The position numbers and the translations under genes are program-made. A DNA stretch of 64,000 nucleotides, from NCBI GenBank assembly GCA_002083775.1, contig MTEI01000005.1, forward strand, positions 1 to 64,000. Direction: 5' to 3'. Every line of letters begins with the position of its first letter. Within the stretch, counting starts at the first letter, position 1. The notes under the pieces were generated by a model. That model was not told where the DNA came from. It worked only from the letters and a program-made list of their open reading frames with translations, and did no database searches. Below are positions 8,517 through 24,431 of the stretch, piece by piece. This DNA comes from Rhodoferax ferrireducens (GTDB lineage Bacteria > Pseudomonadota > Gammaproteobacteria > Burkholderiales > Burkholderiaceae_C).

Positions 8517-11500
8517 GCGTGTGGTGTGGCTTGGAGCGCTTCAAAAGTCGCCAGGTGTTGGTCGATGCGCGTCTGAGCGGCAGCCAGGACAGCAGACAGG
8601 GTCTGCGCCAGGCTCTGGCAGCGTGGCAGGTCTTGGGCGGTGCTGGCGGCTTCAAGCTGCTGGCATGCCTCCCCCAGCGCCAGCGCCCCCACGCTGCGTG
8701 CGGCAGACTTGAGGTTGTGCGCCTGGGTCACCAGGGTGCTGAAGTCGTGGTTGGCCGCGGCGAGCGTGATGGCGTCGCGCTGCAGTTGCGCGTTGGCCAG
8801 AAAGCGTTTCAGCAGCCGCTGCTGGGTGCTGGGGTTGTCGCTGATCAACGCCCCCAGCACCTTGCTGTTCCATATGTCAAAAGTGCCTTCAGCCCTTTCT
8901 TCATAAGGGCTGATAGCTATGAATGTCGTAGTATCTGAAGGTGCTGCCGTGTGGCCGCCCAGCGGTAGCCAGCGTGCCAGGGTGTCGCTGAGTTCGCGCA
9001 TGCGCAGCGGTTTGCACAGGTAGGCGTCCATGCCGTGATCCAGGCAGCGCTGCGCCTCGCCCTGCATGGCGTTGGCGCTGACTGCAATGATGGGCAGGTG
9101 CTGGCCAGCGCCTTCGCTCTCACGAATGGCGGCAGTGAGCCCGAAGCCATCGAGGTGCGGCATGTGGCAGTCGGTCAGCAGCAGGGCATAGTGGCCCCGG
9201 CGCCACATGGCCAGCGCCTGCTGGCCGTCGCTGGCGGACTCGGCGGCGTAGCCCAGTAGCCGCAATTGCTCCTGCAGCACATCGCGATTGGTTTCGTTGT
9301 CTTCGGCCACCAGAATCAGCTGGCCTGCCTCGCTGGCTTGCTGCACGCTGGGCGCCGGGCTTTGGCCAACTGGACGCCAGCTGAGAGCGGTTGGGGCAAC
9401 AGGCTCAGCCAGTCGGCCGCAAGCCCGGGCCACGGCCTGCAACAACTCCAGGTAGAGCAAGGGTCCACAGGCCACGTTCAATCCCAGTGGCCCGCTCGGG
9501 GGTGATGGGCGCGGCCACAGGCGTACCACCCGCGCGTCGGTTGGCCAGTGGCTCAGGTCGGGCGCCTCCGGTTCAACTGTCTGCGGCAGCGACAAATCAA
9601 GCAGCCAGACGGTGGCCTCGGAGGCCGCAGCCAGGGCCTGCTGCGCGCTTTGCCAGTCTGGCAGGGGCACCACGCGGGCACCTGCTGCGCCCAGGTAGGC
9701 CTGAAACAGGGTCAGGCAGGCCAGGCTGGGCTTGACCACCAGCACCTGCACCCCGGTCAGGTCGGGCCGCACTGCTGGGCTGGCTGTGGGCGGTGCGGCA
9801 ACGGCCAGCAAGGGCAGCTCGACGATAAATTCCGAGCCCACGCCGGGCTCGCTCCTCACGGTGATGTGGCCATTCATCATCGTCACCAGCCGGTGGGTGA
9901 TGGACAGCCCCAGCCCGGTGCCGCCAAAACGCCGGTTGGTGCTGGCGTCGGCCTGGGTGAAGGGGCGAAACAGCTTGTCCACCACGTCAGGGCCCATGCC
10001 GATGCCGTTGTCGATGACGCTGATGCGCAGCCAGGCGCTGCCGTCAGCGGGGTTGAAGGGCTGCACATGCAGCATGGCCTGTCCGCTGGGCCCGGACACA
10101 AACTTGAGCGCATTTCCCACTAGGTTGACCACAATCTGACGCAGCCGGGTCGGGTCGGTGCGTATCCACTCGGGCAGCGTCGGGTCCACAAACACCGACA
10201 GCTGTGCCGCCTGGCCATAACTCAGGTTGTGCATCAGCAGGGCCGCGACCTCGACCAACTCGCGCAAGGCGGTGGGCACCAGATCCAGTTCCAGCTTGTG
10301 GGCCTCGATCTTGGAAAAATCCAGAATGTCGTTGAGGATGCCGAGCAAGGACATGCTGGACTTGTGCACCGTCTCCAGCATGCGGTGCTGCTCGTCCGTG
10401 AGCCCGGTTTGCTCCAGCACGTCGAGCATGCCGATCACCCCGTTCATGGGCGTGCGGATCTCATGGCTCATGTTGGCCAGAAACTCCGACTTGGCCTGGT
10501 TGGCGGCATCGGCCAGGGCGCGGGCTTCGGTCAGCTCACGGGTGCGCTCCTGCACCAGGCGTTCGAGCTCGTGGCGGTACAGCTCCAGCTCGACGTTGAG
10601 GCGCTTGGATTCGGTGATGTCCTCGTAAATGCCCATCACCCCAAACACCTCGCCGGACGGGTCTTTGAGCGGAATTTTGGAGGTGCGCAGCCAGATCGTC
10701 TTGCCGCTGGGGGTGGTTTGCGGCTCGTCGTAAAACAGCCTGGGGACGCCGCTGTCCATCACCGCTTTGTCACCGTGGCGGTACAGCTCGGCCTGCTCGG
10801 CCCAGCCCATCTGGTAGTCGTCTTTGCCAAACAGTTCTTGCGGGGCCTGTTTGCCCGCGTCGTGTGCAAAAGCGGTGTTGCAGCCGAGGTAACGCAGCTG
10901 GGCATCTTTCCAGAAGACACGCATCGGGATGGTGTCAATCACCGTCATCAGCAGCTGGTGCGAGGCCTCCAGCGCCGCCTCCGAGAGCTTGCGCTGCGTG
11001 ATTTCCTGCACGGTACCGATCGACTGCAGCGGCTTGCCTTGCGCGTCAAACAGCGAGGTGCCGCGCTCCTGCACCCATTTGATCTGGCCGTTGGTCATGC
11101 GCAGCCGGTGCTCGATGAGGTAAGGGGTCTGCGAGGTGAGAGACTGCCGGAAGGCCTCATTGACGGCGCTGCGATCGTCCGGGTGGATGGTGTTGAGAAA
11201 ACCGTCGTAGGTGGCCTCGAAGTGGCTCGGGTCGATCTCGAACAGGCGGAAGATCTGCGAGCTCCAGTCAAGTTTGCCTGTCGTCAGGTCCAGTGACCAA
11301 CTGCCCATTTGCGAGAGTTGCTGTGCTTCGTCCAGGCGCTGGGCCAGCGAGCGCGCTGCCTGCTCGGAGCGGCTGAGCGCGGCCTCGCGCTCAGCCAGCG
11401 TGCCCAACACCTGGTTGAAGCCGCCGATGAGCTGGCCGACCTCGTCCTGGCTGGTCTGCGGCAGGGCGCGCAGCGGCTGGTCGGGCCCGGCCTGCCCAGT

Positions 11501-12493
11501 CAGCGCCTCAAAAGCCAGGTGCAGGGGCCGCAACTGGCGGCGCAGCAGCCACCAGGTCAGCCCGGCAGTCAGCAGGGAGGCCAGCAGGGCAACCAGGGTG
11601 ATTTGCCCGGTCAGGCGGTGGATGGGTGCAAAGGCTTCCCGCGTGGGCAGTGTGGCCACCATGCTCCAGTTGGCCACCGGGATCTGCCTGACCGACGCCA
11701 GAACCTCCTCGGAATCCAGGTCGCTCAGCACGGTTGAGCCTGAAAAACCATTGAGCAAGCGGTCAATGCCAGGGTTGTCGCCCGGTGTTGGCAGGGCTTG
11801 CAGAACGCGCTGGCTGTCTGTGGAGGTGATCACCCGGCGGTAGTCGTTGGCCACCAGCATGAAGCTGCCGGGATGCTCGCTGTGCGACGCCATGGCGTGC
11901 TGCAGCACATTGGGCTGGCCCAGGTCGATGGCTGCGACCAGAGCGCCAATCACTTGTTGCTGGCGGTCTCGCACCGGCACGGCGATGGCCACCACCGGCG
12001 CGTGCAGCGAGATGCCCATGCGGGGCTGGCTGAAGGTGCTTTGACCGCGTTGGACCGCACCAGCCACATGCTCCAGCGCCAAGTAGCTGACGCCCACACG
12101 TTTCGCCGACACGGGCAGCGACGCCACCGCCACGCCCTGCGCGTTGGTGACGAAATGCCCGCCGTTGAACAGGTAGGTCAGATTGGGTTGTTGGGTCAAA
12201 AACGTCTGCAGTTGCTCGGGCTGGCGCAACATGTCGGGCGAGATACGCGCGGCGGCCTCTTCCAGGGCGAGCAATCGTGCTGCCATGGCGCGGTTGATCT
12301 CGCTGGCGTGCAAGGAAACAGCGGCCAGCTGCTGGTCGCTGATTTGTTGCTCCAGGTGGTGGCGAAGTGCGCGTTCGCCCAACCATGTCAAAGACCAGAC
12401 AACGATCAACAAGGCTGACAACGACAGCACGGTGATGCGCGTCTGCAGGGAACGCCAGGACAACGGGCTGACCGGCTTCAACGTTGCTTTCAT
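8513..12493 (-). CDS. Hybrid sensor histidine kinase (dCache-HAMP-PAS-PAS-HisKA-HATPase-REC-REC-HPt)
   Basis: 1326 residues, paralogous to the kinase at 4087-7665. TM1 about 18-36, periplasmic dCache-like sensor about 38-285, TM2 about 288-308, HAMP about 309-365, PAS domains about 385-495 and 505-620, HisKA with His677 in NMSHEIRTP, HATPase to about 890. A degenerate receiver follows (about 911-1010) with VVKPS where the acidic DD pair should be. The second receiver (about 1048-1168) is intact, with Asp1108 in LLTDCHMPH. The HPt has His1259 in TQAHNLKSAARS. Residues about 1190-1205, between receiver and HPt, come from an in-frame copy of the palindromic repeat. The start ATG is shared in style with the paralogue (SWRSLQTRIT). 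Confidence 0.95.
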   Translation of the reverse strand: MKATLKPVSPLSWRSLQTRITVLSLSALLIVVWSLTWLGERALRHHLEQQISDQQLAAVSLHASEINRAMAARLLALEEAAARISPDMLRQPEQLQTFLTQQPNLTYLFNGGHFVTNAQGVAVASLPVSAKRVGVSYLALEHVAGAVQRGQSTFSQPRMGISLHAPVVAIAVPVRDRQQQVIGALVAAIDLGQPNVLQHAMASHSEHPGSFMLVANDYRRVITSTDSQRVLQALPTPGDNPGIDRLLNGFSGSTVLSDLDSEEVLASVRQIPVANWSMVATLPTREAFAPIHRLTGQITLVALLASLLTAGLTWWLLRRQLRPLHLAFEALTGQAGPDQPLRALPQTSQDEVGQLIGGFNQVLGTLAEREAALSRSEQAARSLAQRLDEAQQLSQMGSWSLDLTTGKLDWSSQIFRLFEIDPSHFEATYDGFLNTIHPDDRSAVNEAFRQSLTSQTPYLIEHRLRMTNGQIKWVQERGTSLFDAQGKPLQSIGTVQEITQRKLSEAALEASHQLLMTVIDTIPMRVFWKDAQLRYLGCNTAFAHDAGKQAPQELFGKDDYQMGWAEQAELYRHGDKAVMDSGVPRLFYDEPQTTPSGKTIWLRTSKIPLKDPSGEVFGVMGIYEDITESKRLNVELELYRHELERLVQERTRELTEARALADAANQAKSEFLANMSHEIRTPMNGVIGMLDVLEQTGLTDEQHRMLETVHKSSMSLLGILNDILDFSKIEAHKLELDLVPTALRELVEVAALLMHNLSYGQAAQLSVFVDPTLPEWIRTDPTRLRQIVVNLVGNALKFVSGPSGQAMLHVQPFNPADGSAWLRISVIDNGIGMGPDVVDKLFRPFTQADASTNRRFGGTGLGLSITHRLVTMMNGHITVRSEPGVGSEFIVELPLLAVAAPPTASPAVRPDLTGVQVLVVKPSLACLTLFQAYLGAAGARVVPLPDWQSAQQALAAASEATVWLLDLSLPQTVEPEAPDLSHWPTDARVVRLWPRPSPPSGPLGLNVACGPLLYLELLQAVARACGRLAEPVAPTALSWRPVGQSPAPSVQQASEAGQLILVAEDNETNRDVLQEQLRLLGYAAESASDGQQALAMWRRGHYALLLTDCHMPHLDGFGLTAAIRESEGAGQHLPIIAVSANAMQGEAQRCLDHGMDAYLCKPLRMRELSDTLARWLPLGGHTAAPSDTTTFIAISPYEERAEGTFDIWNSKVLGALISDNPSTQQRLLKRFLANAQLQRDAITLAAANHDFSTLVTQAHNLKSAARSVGALALGEACQQLEAASTAQDLPRCQSLAQTLSAVLAAAQTRIDQHLATFEALQATPHA
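8885..8919 (-). repeat. Palindromic repeat copy inside hybrid kinase gene (REC-HPt linker)
   Basis: On the coding (minus) strand the copy runs TAGCTA-first, with GCCCTTATG and an AAGGGCTGAAGGC arm. It is read in frame as I-A-I-S-P-Y-E-E-R-A-E-G at residues about 1192-1203, in the linker joining the receiver to the HPt domain. Confidence 0.85.
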
Positions 12494-12601
12494 GTCTCAA
12501 TTATGGCTAAGCCGGGCCTTTGCGCGACGGCAAACTGCAGAGAAAAAATCACGTTTATCATCGTCGGGTTTGCTCAGTCCGTCCCGCTCAAAGGATCCCG
12601 T

Positions 12602-13009
12602 ATGGCGATGTTTATCAATCCAGAAGCCACCGAGCCACACAGCACACGCAAGGTGCTGGTGGTGGACGACGATACTTTTCAATGCGAGTTGCTGGCCGAT
12701 ATCCTGAAGGAGCTGGGCGTGCTGGAGGTCACCACCGCAGCGAGCGGTGCCCTGGCGCTGGCGCAACTCGGCGCAGACCCTGAGCGGTTCAACCTGATCC
12801 TGCTGGACCTGCACATGCCGGGCATGGACGGTTTTCAGTTCATGGCGGCAGCGGCCAGCGCGGGCTTTGCCGGTGGCCTGATCATTGTGTCGGGACAAAG
12901 CGACGAGGTGCTGCATGCGGCAACTCTGGTGGCCAAACTGCGGCGTTTCAGTTTGCTGGGGTCGGTCAGCAAGCCAGTTGGCAAGGCGGCTTTGGCAGCG
13001 TTGATTTGA
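12602..13009 (+). CDS. Stand-alone response regulator receiver protein
   Basis: A 135-residue single receiver domain with VDDD (about 21-24), phospho-acceptor Asp69 in LLDLHMPGMDG and Lys in SVSKPV. It is paralogous to the receiver at 3612-4019, and both have the LLGS-x-x-KP-x-x-K ending. The ATG at 12602 is preceded by AAAGGAT; an upstream in-frame extension has no receiver homology. It is transcribed divergently from the hybrid kinase ending at 12493 and converges on the third hybrid kinase. No output domain, so it probably works by protein contact or as a phosphate sink. Confidence 0.9.
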   Translation: MAMFINPEATEPHSTRKVLVVDDDTFQCELLADILKELGVLEVTTAASGALALAQLGADPERFNLILLDLHMPGMDGFQFMAAAASAGFAGGLIIVSGQSDEVLHAATLVAKLRRFSLLGSVSKPVGKAALAALI

Positions 13010-13022
13010 GCCCATACAGGGC

Positions 13023-16526
<3,504 letters not shown>

Positions 16527-16560
16527 GCTGGTCCTGCGCTGCGTTGGCTGTTTGGGTGTG

Positions 16561-17511
16561 TCAGGGAAGTTGTTGTCCGCGCACACAGCCGCGACCACTG
16601 TTTTTGGCTTGGTAAAGTTGCGCGTCGGCCAAAGCCAGGAGTGTAGTCGGGTCCCCGCTGGTGCTGGCAGCGAAGCCAGCCACACCCAGGCTGATGGTGA
16701 CGACCGGGGCAACGTCGGAGTCTGCGTGGCGGATGGCTTTGTCGCGGATATTGAGTTCCAGGTCACGTGCCAGGCCCATGGCCTGCTCAAACTCGGTTTC
16801 CGGCAAGATACAGGCAAATTCTTCGCCGCCATAACGCGCCACCAGATCGGCCGGGCGGCGCAAGGTTTCGCTCAGGGTCTGGGCCACCTGACGCAAACAG
16901 TCGTCGCCAGCCTGGTGGCCATAGTGGTCATTGAAACGCTTGAAAAAGTCCACGTCAAGCATGATCAGGGCCAGCGGCTTATGGGCTCGCACCGCGCGGG
17001 CCATTTCGGTCATCAGTTGCTGGTCGAAGTAACGCCGGTTGAAGACCCCGGTCAGGCCGTCCATGAAGACCAGTCGGCGCATCAGGTCGGACTGGCGCTT
17101 GAGCGTCAGCTGGGTCTTGACGCGGGCGCGCACCACGGCCGGATTGACCGGCTTGGAAATGAAATCCACCGCCCCGGCTTCCAGTCCTCGGGTTTCCTGC
17201 GAGGCGTCGGTGTGGGCGGTGACAAAGATGACTGGAATATCACGCGTATCAGGTGCTGCCTTGAGGGCGGCGCACACCTCGTAGCCATCCATGCCAGGCA
17301 TGACGATATCCAGCAGAACCAGATCAGGCGGTGTGCGGCGGCAAAAATCCAGTGCCTGCTGGCCGCCGGTGGCCATGAACACCTGGTACTGGTCAGAGAA
17401 AATCTGGTTCATCACCTGGATGTTGATGGGCTGATCGTCCACCACCAGCAGCCGCGCCCTGGCCGCAGGCACGTCTATCAGTGTCGTCAAAGTGTCTTGA
17501 TCTTGTGGCAT
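16561..17511 (-). CDS. Response regulator with GGDEF output (diguanylate cyclase)
   Basis: A receiver-GGDEF protein that should make c-di-GMP when phosphorylated. The receiver (about 18-135) has VDDQ, phospho-acceptor Asp in LLDIVMPGMDG and Lys in ISKPV. The GGDEF domain (about 150-310) has the active signature GGEEF and, exactly five residues before it, RPAD, the RxxD inhibitory site, so product inhibition is expected. The 316-residue version from ATG 17511 gives a normal start; a 28-residue longer version is possible. It precedes a hybrid kinase with two receivers and an HPt domain, a likely phosphate donor. Confidence 0.94.
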   Translation of the reverse strand: MPQDQDTLTTLIDVPAARARLLVVDDQPINIQVMNQIFSDQYQVFMATGGQQALDFCRRTPPDLVLLDIVMPGMDGYEVCAALKAAPDTRDIPVIFVTAHTDASQETRGLEAGAVDFISKPVNPAVVRARVKTQLTLKRQSDLMRRLVFMDGLTGVFNRRYFDQQLMTEMARAVRAHKPLALIMLDVDFFKRFNDHYGHQAGDDCLRQVAQTLSETLRRPADLVARYGGEEFACILPETEFEQAMGLARDLELNIRDKAIRHADSDVAPVVTISLGVAGFAASTSGDPTTLLALADAQLYQAKNSGRGCVRGQQLP

Positions 17512-17664
17512 GTCATGAGCGCAGGTACGCCTGTATGTTAAGCCATTGGCATGCTGCAGTGGTGCCGAAATTTGCCCCGAGGCGTGCGGTGACAAGGCAC
17601 TTGTTGTTCGGTTGTAACCATCTCGTGTGAAAATCCCGGAACAAAATTACACGGAGATCGTTAC

Positions 17665-19095
<1,431 letters not shown>

Positions 19096-19195
19096 GTTGA
19101 TAACACGTTTCTTGCGCTGGAACAGATTTCGGTAATTTGAATTTGTCACAATGCTGCCTGCCAAGTGCATGGAAACGGTTTTACCAGGAGGTTCG

Positions 19196-21088
19196 ATGAA
19201 CACCGATACGCAGCATGACTCGTCCCGCAAAGCCCCGGCTTATGTGGCCAACCAACGTTTGATTTCTTGGGTGGCAGAGATCGCTGCCCTGACCAAGCCT
19301 GACACCGTTTACTGGTGTGATGGTTCACAAGAGGAATATGCCCGGCTCTGCCAGCAACTGGTGGACTGCGGTACGTTCAAAAAGCTCAACCCGGCCAAAC
19401 GCCCCAACAGCTTTTTGGCCTGCAGCGACCCCAGCGACGTGGCCCGGGTCGAAGACCGCACCTTCATCTGCGCCGAGAAGAAAGAAAACGCCGGCCCCAC
19501 CAACAACTGGATGGCACCCGCCGAGATGCGCGCTCTGTTGCAGACCGGCACCGATGGTAAAAAAGCCCTGTTCGACGGCTGCATGAAGGGCCGTACCATG
19601 TATGTGATCCCGTTCAGCATGGGCCCGCTGGGCAGCCCGATTGCCCATATTGGTATCGAACTGTCCGACAGCGCCTATGTGGCGACCAACATGAAGATCA
19701 TGACCCGCATGGGCAAGGCGGTGTATGACGTGCTCGGTGCCGATGGCGAATTTGTGCCTTGCGTGCACACGGTGGGGGCCCCACTGGAAGCTGGTCAACA
19801 AGACGTGACCTGGCCGTGCAACCCAGACAAATACATTGTTCACTATCCGGAAACCCGTGAAATCTGGAGCTTTGGCTCAGGCTACGGCGGCAACGCGTTG
19901 TTGGGCAAGAAATGTTTCGCCCTGCGTATTGCCTCCAATATGGCACGCGACGAGGGTTGGCTGGCCGAGCACATGATGATCCTCGGCGCCACCAACCCGC
20001 AAGGCAAAAAGCACTATGTAGCGGCAGCATTCCCGAGCGCCTGCGGCAAGACCAACTTTGCCATGTTGGTGCCTCCTGCCGGTTTTGATGGTTGGTCCAT
20101 CACCACTGTGGGCGACGACATTGCCTGGATCAAGCCCGGTGCAAACGGCAAGCTGTATGCCATCAACCCCGAGGCGGGCTATTTCGGTGTGGCACCGGGT
20201 ACCAACATGCTCACCAACCCGAACTGCATGCGTTGCCTGGACAAAGACGTGATCTACACCAACGTGGCCTTGACCGACGACGGCGATGTCTGGTGGGAAG
20301 GCATGGAGCATGACGTTCCCGGCAAGGTGTTGCCCGATCACCTGATTGACTGGAAAGGCAACGACTGGACCCCCGAGATCGCCAAGGCCACCGGTGCCAA
20401 GGCGGCGCACCCGAACTCGCGCTTTACCGTGTCGGCCACCAACAACCCGGCGCTGGACCCCGAGTGGGACAACCCGGCTGGCGTGCCGATTGACGCCTTC
20501 ATGTTTGGCGGCCGCCGCGCCACCACCGTGCCGCTGGTCACCGAAGCCCGCAGCTGGGTCGACGGCGTTTACATGGCTGCCACCATGGGTTCAGAAACCA
20601 CCGCTGCGGCCGTGGGCCAGGCTGGTGTGGTGCGTCGTGACCCGTTTGCCATGTTGCCGTTCACTGGCTACAACATGAGCGACTACTTCCAGCACTGGCT
20701 GACCCTGGGCGCCAAGCTCGAAGCCAACGGCGTGACACTGCCCAAGATCTACACCACCAACTGGTTCCGCAAGGGTGATGACGGCAAGTTCGTCTGGCCC
20801 GGCTACGGTGAAAACATGCGCGTGCTCAAGTGGATTCTGGACCGCTTGGATGGCACGGCGCCCGCCGGTGTGGAACATTTCTTCGGCATCAGCCCCAACT
20901 ATGCCGATTTGACCTGGAACGGGCTGGACTTCTCTGCCGAGCAATTCAAGACGGTTACCAGCATCGACAAGGCCGCCTGGAAGGAAGAAATGGCGCTGCA
21001 CGACGAACTGTTTGCCAAACTGTCGTACCACATGCCCAAGGAACTTGCCGCCACCAAGGCGCGCATCGAAGCCGAACTCGCTGCCTGA
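19196..21088 (+). CDS. pckG: Phosphoenolpyruvate carboxykinase (GTP)
   Basis: Catalyses oxaloacetate + GTP to PEP + GDP + CO2, the entry of gluconeogenesis. The 630-residue protein is of the GTP-dependent class: the kinase-1a/P-loop motif is [12 protein letters not shown], with the usual RRATTVPLV and FMFGGRR regions. ATG 19196 is chosen because it follows a perfect AGGAGG; an in-frame upstream extension of 15 codons has no such site. Being next to pyk is notable because the two enzymes work in opposite directions at the PEP node. A hairpin terminator follows at 21121. Confidence 0.97.
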   Translation: MNTDTQHDSSRKAPAYVANQRLISWVAEIAALTKPDTVYWCDGSQEEYARLCQQLVDCGTFKKLNPAKRPNSFLACSDPSDVARVEDRTFICAEKKENAGPTNNWMAPAEMRALLQTGTDGKKALFDGCMKGRTMYVIPFSMGPLGSPIAHIGIELSDSAYVATNMKIMTRMGKAVYDVLGADGEFVPCVHTVGAPLEAGQQDVTWPCNPDKYIVHYPETREIWSFGSGYGGNALLGKKCFALRIASNMARDEGWLAEHMMILGATNPQGKKHYVAAAFPSACGKTNFAMLVPPAGFDGWSITTVGDDIAWIKPGANGKLYAINPEAGYFGVAPGTNMLTNPNCMRCLDKDVIYTNVALTDDGDVWWEGMEHDVPGKVLPDHLIDWKGNDWTPEIAKATGAKAAHPNSRFTVSATNNPALDPEWDNPAGVPIDAFMFGGRRATTVPLVTEARSWVDGVYMAATMGSETTAAAVGQAGVVRRDPFAMLPFTGYNMSDYFQHWLTLGAKLEANGVTLPKIYTTNWFRKGDDGKFVWPGYGENMRVLKWILDRLDGTAPAGVEHFFGISPNYADLTWNGLDFSAEQFKTVTSIDKAAWKEEMALHDELFAKLSYHMPKELAATKARIEAELAA

Positions 21089-21120
21089 TACAGACCGCGG
21101 CCATCGCGGTTCTGACGAGC

Positions 21121-21144
21121 AAAAGCCACCGCGAGGTGGCTTTT
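21121..21144 (+). terminator. Intrinsic terminator after pckG
   Basis: AAAAGCCACC and GGTGGCTTTT form a hairpin around a GCGA loop and end in a T-run, 32 bp after the pckG stop. Confidence 0.85.
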
Positions 21145-21221
21145 AGCTAAACGACCACGTTTGCTGCAATATCAGAATGGCTTGAACTTTTTTCACGTAA
21201 CTCACAGAAAAGGATCCGTCA

Positions 21222-22301
<1,080 letters not shown>

Positions 22302-22318
22302 GCCCCGTTCGCGTCACA

Positions 22319-22350
22319 AAAAAAGGCCGATGGTGACATCGGCCTTTTTA
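22319..22350. terminator. Bidirectional intrinsic terminator between fbaA and the YidE-type gene
   Basis: GGCCGATG and CATCGGCC form a perfect 8-bp stem around GTGA. An A-run precedes and a T-run follows it, so it can end transcripts from both convergent genes. Confidence 0.9.
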
Positions 22351-22420
22351 TTTGGGGCGTCCCGCTTGGCGCCATCACCACCAATCAGCCTCACCGGCGC
22401 AAGTCCGGCTGGCCCAAGCG

Positions 22421-24082
22421 CTAGCTGGGCACCCAGAGCATCAGCGCCATCAGCTGCGGCGCCACAATGCGCATGAACATCACCAGCGGATAAACGGTGA
22501 CATAAGCCAGTGCAGCAGCGCCGCTGGTGGGGTGCATGGCGTTGGCAAAGGCCAGCGCCGGTGGGTCGGTCATGGAGCCTGCCAACAGCCCGCACAGGGT
22601 CAGGTAGTTGGTGTTGCCCAAGGCGCGGGCCAGCACCCCCACAATCAACAGCGGCACCAGGGTGATGAGTGCGCCATACATCAGCCAGGTGGCGCCGGGA
22701 CCTTGCAGCAGCGTATCCAGAAACTGGCCGCCTGATTTGAGGCCGACCACGGACAAAAACAGCACAATGCCCAGCTCACGCAGCGCCAGGTTGGCGCTCG
22801 GCGGCATGAACCAGTGCAGCGTGCCGATGCTGCCAATGCGCGACACGATCAGTGCCACCACCAGCGGCCCGCCTGCCAAGCCCAGCTTCAGCGCGCCAGG
22901 GATGCCCGGCAAGTAGAACGGCAGCGAGCCCAACACCACCCCCAGGCCAATGCCCAGAAACACCGGCAGCATGTGCACCTGCTGCAGTTTGGGTTTGGAG
23001 TTGCCCATCAGCTCTTCCACCACCTCGATGGCATCGGGCATGCCCACAATGTTCAGGATGTCGCCAAATTGCAGTGACGTTTGCGCATTGGGTACCAGCT
23101 CGATCCCGGCGCGGTTCAGGCGCGAAATCACCACATCGTAGGTTTGTGTCAGGGCCAGGTCGGAGATGCGTTTGCCAATCACCTTCACATTGGTCACCAC
23201 AATGCGCTCCACCCGCATATCGGTGCCGTGGGTGGAGAGCGACGCTTCAACCTCTTCCCCAACCACCAGTTGCGCGCTGCGCAAGGCTTCCGGGTCACCC
23301 ACCAGGTGCAACAGGTCGCCCACTTGCAGTGTGGTGTGCGGTCGCGGCACGGTCAGCGTGTCGCCACGTTTCATGCGCGAGCAGATCACTTGGCCCGCCG
23401 TCAGGCCCGGCACGTCTTTCAGCGCCAGGCCACTCAAATTCACGTTGCGCAGCGCCACATTCATGGTGGCCAAGCCGTTGCGCGACAAGCCGGACTGCGC
23501 ATCAAACGCCTGCGCTTCCTGGTTGACGTTGATGCGGAAAAACAGCCGGATCAGCCACATCGACAGCAAAATGCCGCAAATACCAAACGGGTACGCCATG
23601 GCATAGGCCATGCCCATGCTGGAAACGCTGGCGGCTGATGAACCCAGGTCGGTGAGGATTTGCTGGCCTGCGCCCAGTGACGGCGTGTTGGTGACCGCGC
23701 CCGAAAAAATACCCAGGATCACCGGCAGCGGCACATCAAACAGCTTGTGCAGGGCAGCCGCCACCGCGCAGCCCAGCAGCACCAGCAGCGCGGCAAAACC
23801 ATTGAGCTTGAGCCCGGTACTGCGCAATGACGAGAAAAACCCCGGCCCCACCTGAATACCAATGCTGTACACAAACAGGATCAGGCCAAACTCCTGGACA
23901 AAATGCAGCGTGTGCAGGTCCAGCGTGATGCCATTCTGGTGCACGAAGTGGCCGACAAACAGGCCGCCAAACAGCACGCCACCAATGCCCAGGCCCACGC
24001 CCTTGAACTCAAAACTGCCCAGCCACAGACCCAGCACCGCGACCAAAGCCAGCAAGCTGACGGATAAAGCAACTTCACTCAT
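22421..24082 (-). CDS. YidE/YbjL-type (AspT family) membrane transporter
   Basis: A 553-residue polytopic membrane protein, the same length as E. coli YidE. Two hydrophobic halves (about 1-180 and 375-553, each five to six segments) carry the family duplication with motifs such as [34 protein letters not shown] and, in the second half, [15 protein letters not shown]. Between them (about 205-370) lie two RCK_C/TrkA-C domains ([27 protein letters not shown]), presumed ligand-binding regulators. AspT relatives exchange aspartate for alanine, but YidE substrates are unknown. It stands alone, convergent with fbaA. Confidence 0.9.
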   Translation of the reverse strand: MSEVALSVSLLALVAVLGLWLGSFEFKGVGLGIGGVLFGGLFVGHFVHQNGITLDLHTLHFVQEFGLILFVYSIGIQVGPGFFSSLRSTGLKLNGFAALLVLLGCAVAAALHKLFDVPLPVILGIFSGAVTNTPSLGAGQQILTDLGSSAASVSSMGMAYAMAYPFGICGILLSMWLIRLFFRINVNQEAQAFDAQSGLSRNGLATMNVALRNVNLSGLALKDVPGLTAGQVICSRMKRGDTLTVPRPHTTLQVGDLLHLVGDPEALRSAQLVVGEEVEASLSTHGTDMRVERIVVTNVKVIGKRISDLALTQTYDVVISRLNRAGIELVPNAQTSLQFGDILNIVGMPDAIEVVEELMGNSKPKLQQVHMLPVFLGIGLGVVLGSLPFYLPGIPGALKLGLAGGPLVVALIVSRIGSIGTLHWFMPPSANLALRELGIVLFLSVVGLKSGGQFLDTLLQGPGATWLMYGALITLVPLLIVGVLARALGNTNYLTLCGLLAGSMTDPPALAFANAMHPTSGAAALAYVTVYPLVMFMRIVAPQLMALMLWVPS

Positions 24083-24431
24083 GAATCATGATCCTTGTGA
24101 TACCAACGACAGCCCAGCTTACGCCATACACATTTCATGCCAACTACAGGCGCTGATCACTGCACAACAGCAGGGTGACGGGATGTGTGGCGTGCCTGCG
24201 CGGATGCAGCGCGCGCAGATGCCCCGAAAGTGAAGCAATTAAATAAACTATCTTGATTTTATCGGCAAGTGGCGGCTATTCCGACCCGGCACCCGCAGGT
24301 TGGAGGCGTCGCCTTTGGGTCGCTTTATTGACAAGAAATCATGCTCTAGCCCTTATTGGAAAAGGGCTGACAGCTATGGAATCAATATGAAAACGCCCGA
24401 GAAAGAAAAGTTGCTCTGGCTTCAAAAACGC
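24083..24431. other. Intergenic region of 349 bp with no gene seen
   Basis: This gap separates two minus-strand genes and should contain the promoter of the YidE-type gene near its start. An AT-rich patch at about 24236-24262 is the best promoter-like stretch, but I cannot assign -35 and -10 boxes confidently. One copy of the palindromic repeat lies at 24343-24376. No coding potential is evident. Confidence 0.6.
24343..24376 (-). repeat. Palindromic repeat copy in the 24.3 kb intergenic region
   Basis: CTCTAGCCCTTAT and AAAAGGGCTGACAGCTA form the arms. TAGCTA (here TAGCTG) is first when read on the minus strand. It lies 56 bp from the end of the HD-GYP gene. Confidence 0.85.
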
